From positions 1-25,637 of the IMG/VR virus record IMGVR_UViG_3300025009_001472: a stretch of 25,637 bases of DNA; one strand, 5' to 3'. Positions within the stretch are counted from its first letter, which is position 1. Each line of letters starts with the position of its first letter. The translations under genes and the position numbers were made by a program. The notes beneath the pieces are model-generated. The model had not been told where the DNA came from, made no database searches, and worked only from the letters and a program-made list of their open reading frames with translations. The DNA is from a virus. Positions 15,204 to 21,528 of the stretch are shown piece by piece.

Positions 15204-15647
15204 CTAATCTCCGGTCAGGAACTCGCTGAGGTCGCTGTCAATCCTGACCCGCGGCTCCTCAGATACCGTCACAAAGTCCGGCTGCAATTCCTTCGCTGCC
15301 TTCTCGAATGCGCGCTTGTCCAGGCTCAAGAGGTTGACGAGTTCGTGATCAACACACCACCCCAAGGCCAGTCCTTGATCATAGGAAAGCACCGTGTACT
15401 CGGCTATCTTGCAACCGGGCAAGTTCGGGATGCCTTTCATTTGGTAATCAGCCAATGCGGTTTCACGCAAGAGCGCCGCGGCATCCGCTTCCCCGTCTTG
15501 AGCCACTTTCAGCGCATCGAGAGCCGCCTTGTAGTGATGCCATTCCGGGCTTTCGTGTAGGCTTGCTTCAACCGCTTCCAAATCATTCTTCTTGTGTTCG
15601 AGAGTTTTCCGCCACAAAGCCAAATCTTTTACAAATTTCTCATCCAT
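15204..15647 (-). CDS. Conserved phage protein with YDxxxALxWCxxH motif
   Basis: 147 aa from the ATG at 15647 (GAGGAG 7 nt upstream); the longer frame to 15833 reads the neighbour's shadow. The N-terminal half is a probable coiled coil (LALWRKTLEHKKNDLEAVEA; ALDALKVAQDGEADAA). The C-terminal half has YDQGLALGWCVDHELVNLLS, then LDKRAFEKAAKE and EEPRVRIDSDL. This layout recurs in phage proteins encoded beside recombination genes, where it is usually unannotated. Its place two genes from the directionality-factor homologue fits that context. Function unknown. Confidence 0.75.
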   Translation of the reverse strand: MDEKFVKDLALWRKTLEHKKNDLEAVEASLHESPEWHHYKAALDALKVAQDGEADAAALLRETALADYQMKGIPNLPGCKIAEYTVLSYDQGLALGWCVDHELVNLLSLDKRAFEKAAKELQPDFVTVSEEPRVRIDSDLSEFLTGD

Positions 15648-15918
15648 TGCCTTGCTCCTCAACTTGCGATAGTTTATTCTTTCGCATCCACGCCTCCATC
15701 CTCTCGGATTGCGCCAGCCTTTCCCGCTCGCATTGGGCGCAGGAGACCTCGTGCTCCACCAGTTCCTTTGCAACCTGCTGAACGAGACGGGCAGCGTGTT
15801 CGCGTGTCCTTGAATTACGGCGGCTACCCTCATAGTAGGTAATGGCGTACCCGCAGCGTTTGAAGATCTCGGCGGCGGTGAGGCATCCCTGCGGCTGCCT
15901 GCCGATGGCGACGTTCAT
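15640..15918 (-). CDS. 92-aa protein with CxxC knuckle
   Basis: Start at the ATG at 15918, which overlaps the upstream stop as ATGA. Residues 10-30 (GCLTAAEIFKRCGYAITYYE) look like a short HTH-type unit. The middle is helical and a single CAQC pair (60-63) is followed by a charged helix. It overlaps the next gene by 8 nt. It could be a small DNA-binding or metal-binding adaptor. Confidence 0.65.
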   Translation of the reverse strand: MNVAIGRQPQGCLTAAEIFKRCGYAITYYEGSRRNSRTREHAARLVQQVAKELVEHEVSCAQCERERLAQSERMEAWMRKNKLSQVEEQGNG

Positions 15919-17000
15919 CCGGCGATCCCAAGCTCGTCGGCCAACTCCCAATATGCCTCCGTGTAATCATGGTTGTTCTTCGCGAGCATCACCTGCCCCT
16001 TGCTCTGGGGTATCCCGTTCTCCTTCACGAAATCCCAATACATCGAGGAGTTTTTGTGTGCGCGCTCATCGCTGTTGCTGACTTGCGCCTCCTGTTTCTT
16101 CGGCTTCGACTCTGCGGCAGCTTTTGCTACTTCGGCTTCAATTACCTCCTCGCCGTCCCCATTCTCATAGCCGTTGCCCTCCGGCAGGAATGCGCCGGCG
16201 GGGGAGGCGGGCAAGCTGGTGGCATAGCTCTCGGCAACCTTCGTGCGCACCCACTCCGGGTTCGCCTCTAGGTGCAGCAGCCACTTCTCCACACGGATGC
16301 GCTCGCCTCCCGCACCCTTGCCCTTCGGCACGGAAATCTTTTTCGGCTTGCGGTATAGGTCGATCAGGATGCGGCTCAGGCTATCATTCCCCGTCACCTG
16401 CGCGTTCGTCCATTGCAAGGCGTCCAGGTTGCCCGAAATCTCGGCGATGTCCCAGATCGAGGTCGTGTGTACCGTGAAGAAAGCCAACCGCCCAAGAATG
16501 GGGAGAATAACTTTTAGGCGGCCCGCCGGAGTTGCGTAAAGCGGAATGCGTTTGCCCTTCTGGTTCATGTAGTGACCCACCGGCGCATCGGGGTCAAACA
16601 CGCGCAGCTTCCCGTCCGCATCCCGCCAATCCTTGACCAGCACCTCCAGCGTCTCCGGGTCCTTCAACTTCTCGAAATAATTCAGAGTGAGGTCAGCCTC
16701 GGGCAGGGGACAGATACCGGCGCGGGCCTTCAACTCGCTGGCGGTATACGCCTCATAAGCCGCTTCCCAGCAGCGGTCACGGTCAGGGAACGGCAGCCAA
16801 ATTTGGATCTTCGCCGGTTCGCTGCCGTAATGCTGCTCGAACACGCGCTGCGCCTCGCGCTCGGCCTCGGCAAACACTACGCGGAAATAGGTCAAGTCCT
16901 TGCCGGGTTGGTCTGCCCTGGTTTTCTCCTCGCCCTTGCGTATCTGCCCGATCTCCGGGAACGCCATACCCCTGTCAGTAAGTCCTACGATTCCAGACAT
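15915..17000 (-). CDS. Recombination directionality factor-like protein (phiC31 gp3 family)
   Basis: 361 aa from the ATG at 17000 (GGAGG 5 nt upstream). The N-terminus reads GIVGLTDRGMAFPEIGQIRK, then TYFRVVF, a putative substrate-like segment AKIQIWLPFPDRDRCWEAAY, and VILPILGRLAFFTVHTTSIW, DIAEISGNLDAL. This order (I-GL-G-IR start, central VILP.L strand, T.S..D) follows the Gp3-like family, whose founding member tells a serine integrase to excise. A Lys/Glu-rich linker and a separate C-terminal helical unit (SMYWDFVKENGIPQSKGQVM) follow. Members also occur in phages without a known integrase, so excision activity here is inference. No integrase is in the window. Confidence 0.8.
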   Translation of the reverse strand: MSGIVGLTDRGMAFPEIGQIRKGEEKTRADQPGKDLTYFRVVFAEAEREAQRVFEQHYGSEPAKIQIWLPFPDRDRCWEAAYEAYTASELKARAGICPLPEADLTLNYFEKLKDPETLEVLVKDWRDADGKLRVFDPDAPVGHYMNQKGKRIPLYATPAGRLKVILPILGRLAFFTVHTTSIWDIAEISGNLDALQWTNAQVTGNDSLSRILIDLYRKPKKISVPKGKGAGGERIRVEKWLLHLEANPEWVRTKVAESYATSLPASPAGAFLPEGNGYENGDGEEVIEAEVAKAAAESKPKKQEAQVSNSDERAHKNSSMYWDFVKENGIPQSKGQVMLAKNNHDYTEAYWELADELGIAG

Positions 17001-17012
17001 TTCTTCCTCCAA

Positions 17013-17321
17013 TCAAAATCCGATTTCGTGGATAAGCTCCTCGGCGCTTTTCTTTTCACCATCATCCGGCGCCAATTCAGGATAATTGCGCTTGACCTCG
17101 CCCGCTTCCAGCCCGCTCTCCAGCTTCCGTTGCCGAGCCCACTCCCGGCTCACGTAGCCGCGCGTCTCCAATCCACAATTGAAGCAGAAGATCAGGTCAA
17201 TGTGCGGCTCATCAGACGGTTCCACCTTCAACTCGCCCCAGCAATTGGAGCAAACCAGAGTTCGTTTTATCCTGGCCGCCTTGTGGTCAGGGTGCAGAAG
17301 ATGCTCAGGAAAGCCGTCCAT
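17013..17321 (-). CDS. 102-aa zinc-ribbon protein
   Basis: Start at the ATG at 17321, with GGAGG 4 nt upstream (the frame is open to 17423 but without a site). CSNC (24-27) and CFNC (46-49) form a four-cysteine ribbon; the C-terminal half is charged and helical (REWARQRKLESGLEAGEV). It overlaps the preceding gene by 17 nt. Possible nucleic-acid or protein adaptor. Confidence 0.75.
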   Translation of the reverse strand: MDGFPEHLLHPDHKAARIKRTLVCSNCWGELKVEPSDEPHIDLIFCFNCGLETRGYVSREWARQRKLESGLEAGEVKRNYPELAPDDGEKKSAEELIHEIGF

Positions 17322-17634
17322 CCAACCTCCGTTCCAGTGCGGAAATCGTGAGCGCCAAGCGGCAACCACCGTTGTGACCATTGCCGTGATAAGCAAAACA
17401 ACCGGGGCAGTAAACGCCGCCATCCCATTGTACCCACTCCACGCTCCTCAGCGTCGCCAACAACTCCGCGTCCGAGAGCAGCGAGGGGGTAGCTTCCTCT
17501 GTCGTGTATATGACGGTGCCTTCGGGTAACGCAGCAGCTTCGTCGATTGGATCAAGACGGCACTGCGCACCCCAGGATTCGATGTCGTGCTCCACGGCTT
17601 TTCCGGTGAGGGGGTCAATCAGTATCAGGGTCAT
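17305..17634 (-). CDS. 109-aa protein with Cys/His metal site
   Basis: Start at the ATG at 17634 (GGAGG 6 nt upstream). The N-terminus LILIDPLTGKAVEHDIESWG suggests a beta hairpin. The C-terminal part has CPGC (76-79), H83, H87 and C91, a plausible zinc site, followed by a helix LALTISALERRLDGR. It overlaps both neighbours, so the three genes are coupled. Function unknown. Confidence 0.7.
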   Translation of the reverse strand: MTLILIDPLTGKAVEHDIESWGAQCRLDPIDEAAALPEGTVIYTTEEATPSLLSDAELLATLRSVEWVQWDGGVYCPGCFAYHGNGHNGGCRLALTISALERRLDGRLS

Positions 17635-17917
17635 CGGTATCCTCCAAATCGGCGAGGGCATCGTTGGCATCTTCCCACCATGTTTGAAGCGACGATAATT
17701 CAACATAGATATATCTGTCCTCGTCAGTTGTTATTTCTTCGGGATGGTAGTGATCGCCAATGCCGTTCCGCAGTTTCTTCAACAAATTCCTTTGCCCCCT
17801 TATTTGGGCGATGAGGGCAGGGACATCTTTGCTAACCATTTCGGCAGCGGACATTCTGTTGTCATGTAAATAATTCCCCAAATGCTTTGCTCTGATCTCA
17901 ATCTCTTTTAGGTTCAT
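17615..17917 (-). CDS. 100-aa helical acidic protein
   Basis: Start at the ATG at 17917 (GAGGAGG 5 nt upstream); reading the frame further upstream only gives the shadow of the heptad repeats. Product: MNLKEIEIRAKHLGNYLHDN.., two or three helices, an acidic C-terminus (DLEDTDDPDTD). It lies 10 nt downstream of the heptad-repeat gene. No family recognised. Confidence 0.7.
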   Translation of the reverse strand: MNLKEIEIRAKHLGNYLHDNRMSAAEMVSKDVPALIAQIRGQRNLLKKLRNGIGDHYHPEEITTDEDRYIYVELSSLQTWWEDANDALADLEDTDDPDTD

Positions 17918-17927
17918 CCAGGCCTCC

Positions 17928-18611
17928 TCAATCGAATTGCGGAAGCTTCTCGCCATCCCACCTACAGTTAGGACACTCGACGGCGTGAATGGCGAGGATT
18001 TGTTTCTTATGCGCTTTGACGTAAGCCTCCCACGCTTTGTCATAAGCCTCCCGCGCTTTGTCATAAGCCTCCCGCGCTTTGACGTTAGCCTCCCACGCTT
18101 TGGCGTAAGCCTCCCGCGTTTTGGCGTAAGGCTCCCACGCTTTGGCGTAAGCCTCCCGCGCTTTGTCATAAGCCTCCCGCGCTTTGGCGTAAGGCTCCCA
18201 CGCTTTGGCGTAAGCCTCCCGCGTTTTGGCGTAAGGCTCCCACGCTTTGGCGTAAGCCTCCCGCGTTTTGGCGTAAGGCTCCCGCGCTTTGGCGTAAGCC
18301 TCCCACGCTTTGGCGTAAGCCTCCCGCGTTTTGACGTAAGCCTCCCACGCTTTGGCGAAATATTTCGGAATAGCCAACTGCCTCTTGGCGGGCCGCATTA
18401 GCGTTAGCCGTTCAAGCCGCTCACGCTCTGGTTTTTTCGTGCCGATTTCAACCGCGCGCTTGCAAAACTCCTCGAATAGCATCGGCCAATATAGCCGAGA
18501 CGCCGGTTGGTGCCAGGGGTGCCAGATGAATTTCAGCCCCGCCCACGGCTTTGGGAAGGGGACATCGTATTCTTCGTAAATCTCGCGGGCTTGCTTCTCG
18601 GTTTCGGTCAT
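17928..18611 (-). CDS. Heptad-repeat protein with C-terminal CxxC knuckle
   Basis: 227 aa, first gene of the leftward operon, with GAGGAG 5 nt upstream. Residues 1-85 are a globular N-terminus rich in Trp and Pro (WAGLKFIWHPWHQPASRLYW), likely a separate fold. Residues 86-197 are 16 uninterrupted seven-residue units of the form AKAWEAY / AKTREAY / DKAREAY, with alternating Trp and Arg units. A single long helix or coiled-coil rod is expected. The end holds ECPNCRWDG (one CxxC). Phages carry similar Trp/Tyr/Ala repeat proteins of unknown role. The unit is exactly 21 bp, so copy number can vary by recombination without frame loss. Confidence 0.8.
   Translation of the reverse strand: MTETEKQAREIYEEYDVPFPKPWAGLKFIWHPWHQPASRLYWPMLFEEFCKRAVEIGTKKPERERLERLTLMRPAKRQLAIPKYFAKAWEAYVKTREAYAKAWEAYAKAREPYAKTREAYAKAWEPYAKTREAYAKAWEPYAKAREAYDKAREAYAKAWEPYAKTREAYAKAWEANVKAREAYDKAREAYDKAWEAYVKAHKKQILAIHAVECPNCRWDGEKLPQFD
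18021..18356. repeat. 16 tandem 21-bp coding repeats
   Basis: 336 bp of degenerate 21-bp units (plus-strand form GCTTTGGCGTAAGCCTCCCGC). They differ at a few fixed positions (GGCG/GTCA/GACG; CGC/CAC; AAGCC/AAGGC), so neighbouring copies form a higher-order pattern that suggests past duplications of two- and three-unit blocks. Confidence 0.9.
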
Positions 18612-18645
18612 CGCGTCTCCTCGTTATTTTGCGGATGTCTGCCAA

Positions 18646-18674
18646 ATTCTAGCATATCTCCTCAATCCTGTCAA
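18646..18674 (-). promoter_or_regulatory. Leftward promoter of the recombination operon
   Basis: Minus strand: perfect TTGACA (18674-18669), a 17-nt spacer, TAGAAT (18651-18646). Predicted start near 18639, giving a leader of about 28 nt before the ATG at 18611. The -35 box is the left half of the palindromic operator. Confidence 0.85.
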
Positions 18675-18685
18675 GTGACTTGACA
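18669..18685. promoter_or_regulatory. 17-bp palindromic operator shared by divergent promoters
   Basis: TGTCAAGTGACTTGACA is a perfect palindrome around a central G. Each half supplies the TTGACA -35 box of one promoter. Polymerase could hardly bind both promoters at once, and any dimer bound here would block both. The flanking 97-aa HTH protein is the natural candidate. Confidence 0.75.
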
Positions 18686-18708
18686 ACCTGTTTCTTTTGT
18701 GATATTCT
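18680..18708 (+). promoter_or_regulatory. Rightward promoter for the HTH regulator, near-leaderless
   Basis: TTGACA (18680-18685), 17-nt spacer, TATTCT (18703-18708) with TG one base upstream (TGATATTCT). Nine bases separate the -10 box from the ATG at 18718, so the leader would be about 3 nt and carries no ribosome site. Confidence 0.8.
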
Positions 18709-18717
18709 TGTGCCGAG

Positions 18718-19011
18718 ATGAAACCCTACGAAAAAGCCATTGCGCAACGAACCCTATTCAAAGAGTATCTCAAAGCCTTGATGGCCGAGCGCAAGGAAAC
18801 GTTCCGCAAGTTCGCGGCCTCTCTGAATTCGGGGCTGCCTGAGGACGCCTGCATAACTCATGCCACCGTACATGCGTGGTCACAGGGGAAGTACATCCCA
18901 GGCCGGAATTACTTTGCCCTCATCATGGCCTACTATGAAGACGGTTCCTGGCAGCGCGACTTTGGCCGCCGCGGGCTTGAGATTCTCTATCCGGGCGGAG
19001 CGCTGTTCTAA
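18718..19011 (+). CDS. Small HTH regulator at the divergent switch
   Basis: 97 aa. Residues about 28-70 (FRKFAASLNSGLPEDACITH, then TVHAWSQGKYIPGRNYFALI) look like a Cro/CI-type helix-turn-helix: helix, variable turn, then T.HAWSQGKY.P in the recognition-helix position. The C-terminus (RDFGRRGLEILYPGGALF) has no known dimerisation domain. The gene starts 33 nt from the palindromic operator on a nearly leaderless transcript, as many phage repressors do. It is probably the repressor or Cro-like protein of the switch; which of these is not decided by the sequence. Confidence 0.7.
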   Translation: MKPYEKAIAQRTLFKEYLKALMAERKETFRKFAASLNSGLPEDACITHATVHAWSQGKYIPGRNYFALIMAYYEDGSWQRDFGRRGLEILYPGGALF

Positions 19012-19169
19012 TGGAAAATGAAATGCTCGGCCACGATGTCCTCACCCACGAAGGGCCGGGCACGATTGTGGGATTACGCTACGGGTACGTTCTGCTCGTC
19101 CGGCTAGTTATCGCTTACGTTGTGCGCCTGCAAGACGGCGAACTCGTGCTGTGGAAGCCGAAGGCCTAG
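19011..19169 (+). CDS. 52-aa protein coupled to the HTH regulator
   Basis: 52 aa beginning in a TAATG overlap with the HTH stop. Beta-rich: GHDVLTHEGPGTIVGLRYGY, then VIAYVVRLQDGELVLWKP, which suggests a small SH3-like or KOW-like barrel. Similar short proteins with the HEGPGTIVG pattern (a signal like GDxVxxxxGxGxV) occur in phages. Function unknown. Confidence 0.65.
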   Translation: MENEMLGHDVLTHEGPGTIVGLRYGYVLLVRLVIAYVVRLQDGELVLWKPKA

Positions 19170-19171
19170 CC

Positions 19172-19199
19172 TTGCGCCCCGCCCGCGACGTGGTACAAT
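19172..19199 (+). promoter_or_regulatory. Promoter for the structured leader and replication genes
   Basis: TTGCGC (19172-19177), 16-nt spacer, TACAAT (19194-19199). Predicted start near 19206, just before the 5' strand of the leader's upstream helix at 19208. Confidence 0.6.
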
Positions 19200-19207
19200 G
19201 TCTCTAT

Positions 19208-19298
19208 CCGCTGCCGCCAGAAGCCCGCTTTGGTGAGGTTTTCGGTTCGTCCATTTAGGTGGCGGCGGAAACCGGAGACCTCATCCAAGCGGGTTTTT
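19208..19298 (+). promoter_or_regulatory. Attenuator-like leader RNA with two competing helices
   Basis: P2: 19224-19247 pairs with 19270-19293 with one mismatch and three G-U pairs in 24, extended by 19219-19223 against the U-tract 19294-19298. This is a terminator hairpin with a 22-nt loop and TTTTT end. P1: CCGCTGCCGCC (19208-19218) pairs in all 11 positions (two G-U) with GGTGGCGGCGG (19258-19268), which sits in the P2 loop. P1 directly abuts P2, so full coexistence looks sterically difficult and a switch is likely. The ribosome site GGAG (19303-19306) of the initiator lies 5 nt downstream. Alternatively the hairpin ends a small RNA of about 93 nt. Confidence 0.7.
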
Positions 19299-19312
19299 CG
19301 TTGGAGCGAGCA

Positions 19313-20134
19313 ATGCCACAAATACAAGGCCTGACCATCCGCGAGGAAACAACCGAATACGTCACGGAATATGGGCAGCTAAAAGAAAAGAAATTACCGC
19401 CTTTCATCAAAATGGACGTTACCTTTCGAGAATCATTGAGCCTTTTATCGGATGCCTCTCTTTCCGTTTTTATCTGCATTGCCCTTCACATCAACGAAAA
19501 AAGCGAGTCTTTTCCCTCCTACGAAACCATAATGGCCGAGACCGGATATTCCAATCGCTCAACGATCAAGAGGGCACTGGACAAACTGGCCGGTCTATCT
19601 CTAATTCAAATAACTCCAGGGGGGGGACGAGGAAAGCCCAACACCTACCAGATAAAACGATTTATGTCCTATGGAAAGAGTCCGAAAAGCGGACAGAATA
19701 GAGGGGGAGAAACAGTCCAGTCTGTGAATAAACAGTCCGTTTCGCAACAAGAAACAGTCCACTTAGTGAGACGGGAAGAAGAACCAATAAGAAGAACCAA
19801 TAAGAAGAAGAACCAGGGGGGTGGCTTCGCCCCACGCCACCCCGCCGTCCAGGCTTACACCGATGGGGCGAAATGGAACGCCAGCCCTCCCCAGGCGGAG
19901 GAAATCATCAAAATCGTGGGGGAAGAACCAAACGACATCGAGTTCTGGTATTCCGTTGCTCGAGCCTACGTTCTCGCCGGCTGGAACCGCAGCAACGTGG
20001 GCGCAATGCTTGACTACTACCAGCGCCGAGAGCTGCCCGGAACGAAACAGAACCGCTCCACCAGCAAGACCGCCCGGAACATGCAACTGCTGAAAGAAGT
20101 CATGGAGGATCGCGAACGTGGCGAAACCGAATGA
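19313..20134 (+). CDS. Replication initiator with N-terminal winged helix
   Basis: 273 aa from the ATG at 19313 (GGAG 6 nt upstream). A GTG at 19259 would put the protein start inside the leader structure and is rejected. Residues about 45-115 form a winged-helix domain of the phage-replication type: LSVFICIALHINEKSESFPS, then ETIMAETGYSNRSTIKRALD and LIQITPGGGRGKPNTYQI. A low-complexity linker (about 120-175) is encoded by the direct repeats described separately. The C-terminal region (HPAVQAYTDGAKW.., FWYSVARAYVLAGWNRSNVG) is helical, as in DnaD-like or O-like initiators that contact the helicase loader. The loader gene follows with overlap. It likely binds the phage origin. Confidence 0.8.
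   Translation: MPQIQGLTIREETTEYVTEYGQLKEKKLPPFIKMDVTFRESLSLLSDASLSVFICIALHINEKSESFPSYETIMAETGYSNRSTIKRALDKLAGLSLIQITPGGGRGKPNTYQIKRFMSYGKSPKSGQNRGGETVQSVNKQSVSQQETVHLVRREEEPIRRTNKKKNQGGGFAPRHPAVQAYTDGAKWNASPPQAEEIIKIVGEEPNDIEFWYSVARAYVLAGWNRSNVGAMLDYYQRRELPGTKQNRSTSKTARNMQLLKEVMEDRERGETE
19675..19812 (+). other. Putative replication origin inside the initiator gene
   Basis: Three perfect iteron-like repeats AAACAGTCC at 19710-19718, 19730-19738 and 19752-19760, spaced 20 and 22 bp (about two helical turns). A 1-mismatch copy lies at 19675-19683. They are followed by two perfect 13-bp repeats GAAGAACCAATAA (19778-19790, 19791-19803) and a partial third, in a purine-rich, relatively AT-rich stretch. 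Iterons followed by an unwinding-type repeat block inside the initiator gene repeat the design of the lambda origin in gene O. Function is inferred from architecture only. Confidence 0.6.
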
Positions 20135-20666
20135 ATTAGACGCCGCCATCGCCCTGCTCACCGGCGCGTTCCCCAACGTCCAGGTCGAGAAGGGTACGAT
20201 AATCGTTTACCAGAAATTCCTGGCCGACCTCGACCCCGAGCTCATGATCCTGGCCGTGCAGACCGCAATTGCGCGTCATCCCTATGCAACCTGGCCCACC
20301 ATCGCAGAAATCCGCTCCGTGTATGCCGAAATCTCGAACCCCGACGTGCCCTCCACCGCCGAGGCCTGGGGGCAGGCGATTGCCGAATTGAACTCCTACA
20401 GTGGGTATCCCTCGACTCACCCCCTGGTGAAGGCCACTCTCAAAGCAATGGGGCGGCAAACCATCATGCAGTACGATAACATGGGCGTGTTGTATGCCCA
20501 TTTTAGCAAAGCCTACGAGCAGATCGTAGCACGCGAGAAGCAGAACCTCACCATGCTGCCGGAGGTACGTGAGCACGTCGCCAGATTGAACGAAGGCAAT
20601 CCCGTCCATAAGCAACTTAAAGCCCTGGCCGCGAGCAAGGCGGTCGAGCAGGAGAGAAGCGAATGA
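20118..20666 (+). CDS. Replicative helicase loader-like protein
   Basis: 182 aa, GTG start overlapping the initiator by 17 nt, GGAGG 9 nt upstream. The N-terminal 75 residues (FPNVQVEKGTIIVYQKFLAD, then LDPELMILAVQTAIARHPYA, TWPTIAEIRSVY) follow the helical pattern of the G39P/loader-type N-domain, in which a short helical bundle ends at a P-T-I-AEIR motif. The rest (residues 80-182) is helical and would contact the helicase. Position after the initiator matches initiator-loader pairs. No AAA ATPase motif is present, so it is not DnaC-like. It would recruit a host helicase, as none is encoded here. Confidence 0.75.
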   Translation: MAKPNELDAAIALLTGAFPNVQVEKGTIIVYQKFLADLDPELMILAVQTAIARHPYATWPTIAEIRSVYAEISNPDVPSTAEAWGQAIAELNSYSGYPSTHPLVKATLKAMGRQTIMQYDNMGVLYAHFSKAYEQIVAREKQNLTMLPEVREHVARLNEGNPVHKQLKALAASKAVEQERSE

Positions 20667-20842
20667 GCACCAAGAAGCTAACAATCCACATCGAACTTGA
20701 AGGACTTACGGAAGAGCAAGAAAATGAGCTTGACCGACTATATGATAAATTCCTGAATTATGCGGAGAGCAAAGGATTGGCAACAGAACGCAGCCACATT
20801 GTTGCTACGATGGAGGATCTGTCGGAGTCCTCCAATGACTGA
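20663..20842 (+). CDS. 59-aa helical protein, unknown function
   Basis: ATGA overlap with the loader gene; GGAGAG upstream. Begins with a strand MSTKKLTIHIELEGLTEEQE, then a helix (LDRLYDKFLNYAESKG). Such short strand-helix proteins with T/L-E-E-Q are frequent in phage replication operons. It overlaps the following gene by 8 nt. Confidence 0.65.
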   Translation: MSTKKLTIHIELEGLTEEQENELDRLYDKFLNYAESKGLATERSHIVATMEDLSESSND

Positions 20843-21170
20843 CCCCCGAACCGAACCCGATCTGGACGCCCGCGTCGCAAGGGCGCAGGGGTGGGTGTTA
20901 TCAGACGATGGCCGCGATTGGGTAATGCGGGATGCTCCCAATTTGATGAGTAAGCGGATACATCCGGTGGCACGCTACCACCCCTCCCGCGACCCCGCGC
21001 AGGCGCTCGCGTTCTTGCGAGAAGCATGTAACAATGCCGATGTTCAGGATCGCCTAACTGAAATTCTGGGTCGGAGATACTCAACAATATATTTATTACT
21101 TTCTAAGGATTTTGCTGAGCGGATTTGCGAAGCCGTCCTCGCGGCTGTGGAGCACAGCGATGACAACTAA
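20835..21170 (+). CDS. ABA-sandwich-like phage protein
   Basis: 111 aa from the ATG at 20835; the frame from 20760 lacks a ribosome site and overlaps the preceding gene. The N-terminus DARVARAQGWVLSDDGRDWV and the segment ARYHPSRDPAQALAFLREA resemble the phage ABA-sandwich domain pattern (a V-A.A.GW start, a W..RD strand, then PS.DPA.A). The N-terminal pattern recurs in the 122-aa protein at 24129 (DELVAEALGFRELSPDWMLR), so the two may be paralogues. Function of the family is unknown. Domain call is moderate. Confidence 0.65.
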   Translation: MTDPRTEPDLDARVARAQGWVLSDDGRDWVMRDAPNLMSKRIHPVARYHPSRDPAQALAFLREACNNADVQDRLTEILGRRYSTIYLLLSKDFAERICEAVLAAVEHSDDN

Positions 21171-21528
21171 TGAAGAGATTGCCCTGCTCCCAAAATGGGC
21201 ACAGGAAATATATGGCCGGAAATGGGGCAACACAATCCCGAAAATGCTCGAATCTTGGGCATCCGCTCTCGCCGAGAACGCCATCCTCAGACGGATAGCG
21301 GAGGCGGCGCAGGTGGACATTCAAAAAATTGTTGATTGGGCCGAGGCCTATCCGCTGCAAGTATTCCAGGAATTGGATAAGCAGGAATGGGAGGAGGTTG
21401 CCCGTGTTTTGAAGGAGCAGGGAGCACCATCCCTTGCTAGGATTTCGGCCTCGAACATGCGCCACGTGATTGAGGGAGTAAGGAAACATGCACAGGACGC
21501 CCTCTCCGCCCTGGATGGCGAGAAATGA
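21160..21528 (+). CDS. 122-aa helical protein, unknown function
   Basis: Start at the ATG at 21160 (GGAG 7 nt upstream), overlapping the previous gene by 11 nt. Almost entirely helical (IPKMLESWASALAENAILRR; IAEAAQVDIQKIVDWAEAYP; VARVLKEQGAPSLARISASN). It ends in an ATGA overlap. No family recognised; an HTH cannot be excluded. Confidence 0.7.
   Translation: MTTNEEIALLPKWAQEIYGRKWGNTIPKMLESWASALAENAILRRIAEAAQVDIQKIVDWAEAYPLQVFQELDKQEWEEVARVLKEQGAPSLARISASNMRHVIEGVRKHAQDALSALDGEK

Noticed and set aside
18021-18356. CRISPR-like array
   Set aside because: Units are 21 bp, contiguous, with no spacers, and translate in frame as heptads.
17937-18401. Plus-strand repeat protein (LPRFGVS units)
   Set aside because: It is the antisense reading of the heptad-repeat gene. 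The minus frame has a strong promoter, ribosome site and a globular N-terminus.
19259-19312. GTG start for the initiator
   Set aside because: The 54-nt extension lies inside the terminator-like hairpin and lacks a ribosome site; the ATG at 19313 has GGAG at good spacing.
20136-20684. 182-aa minus-strand ORF
   Set aside because: Exact antisense of the helicase-loader gene, which fits the overlapping operon on the plus strand.
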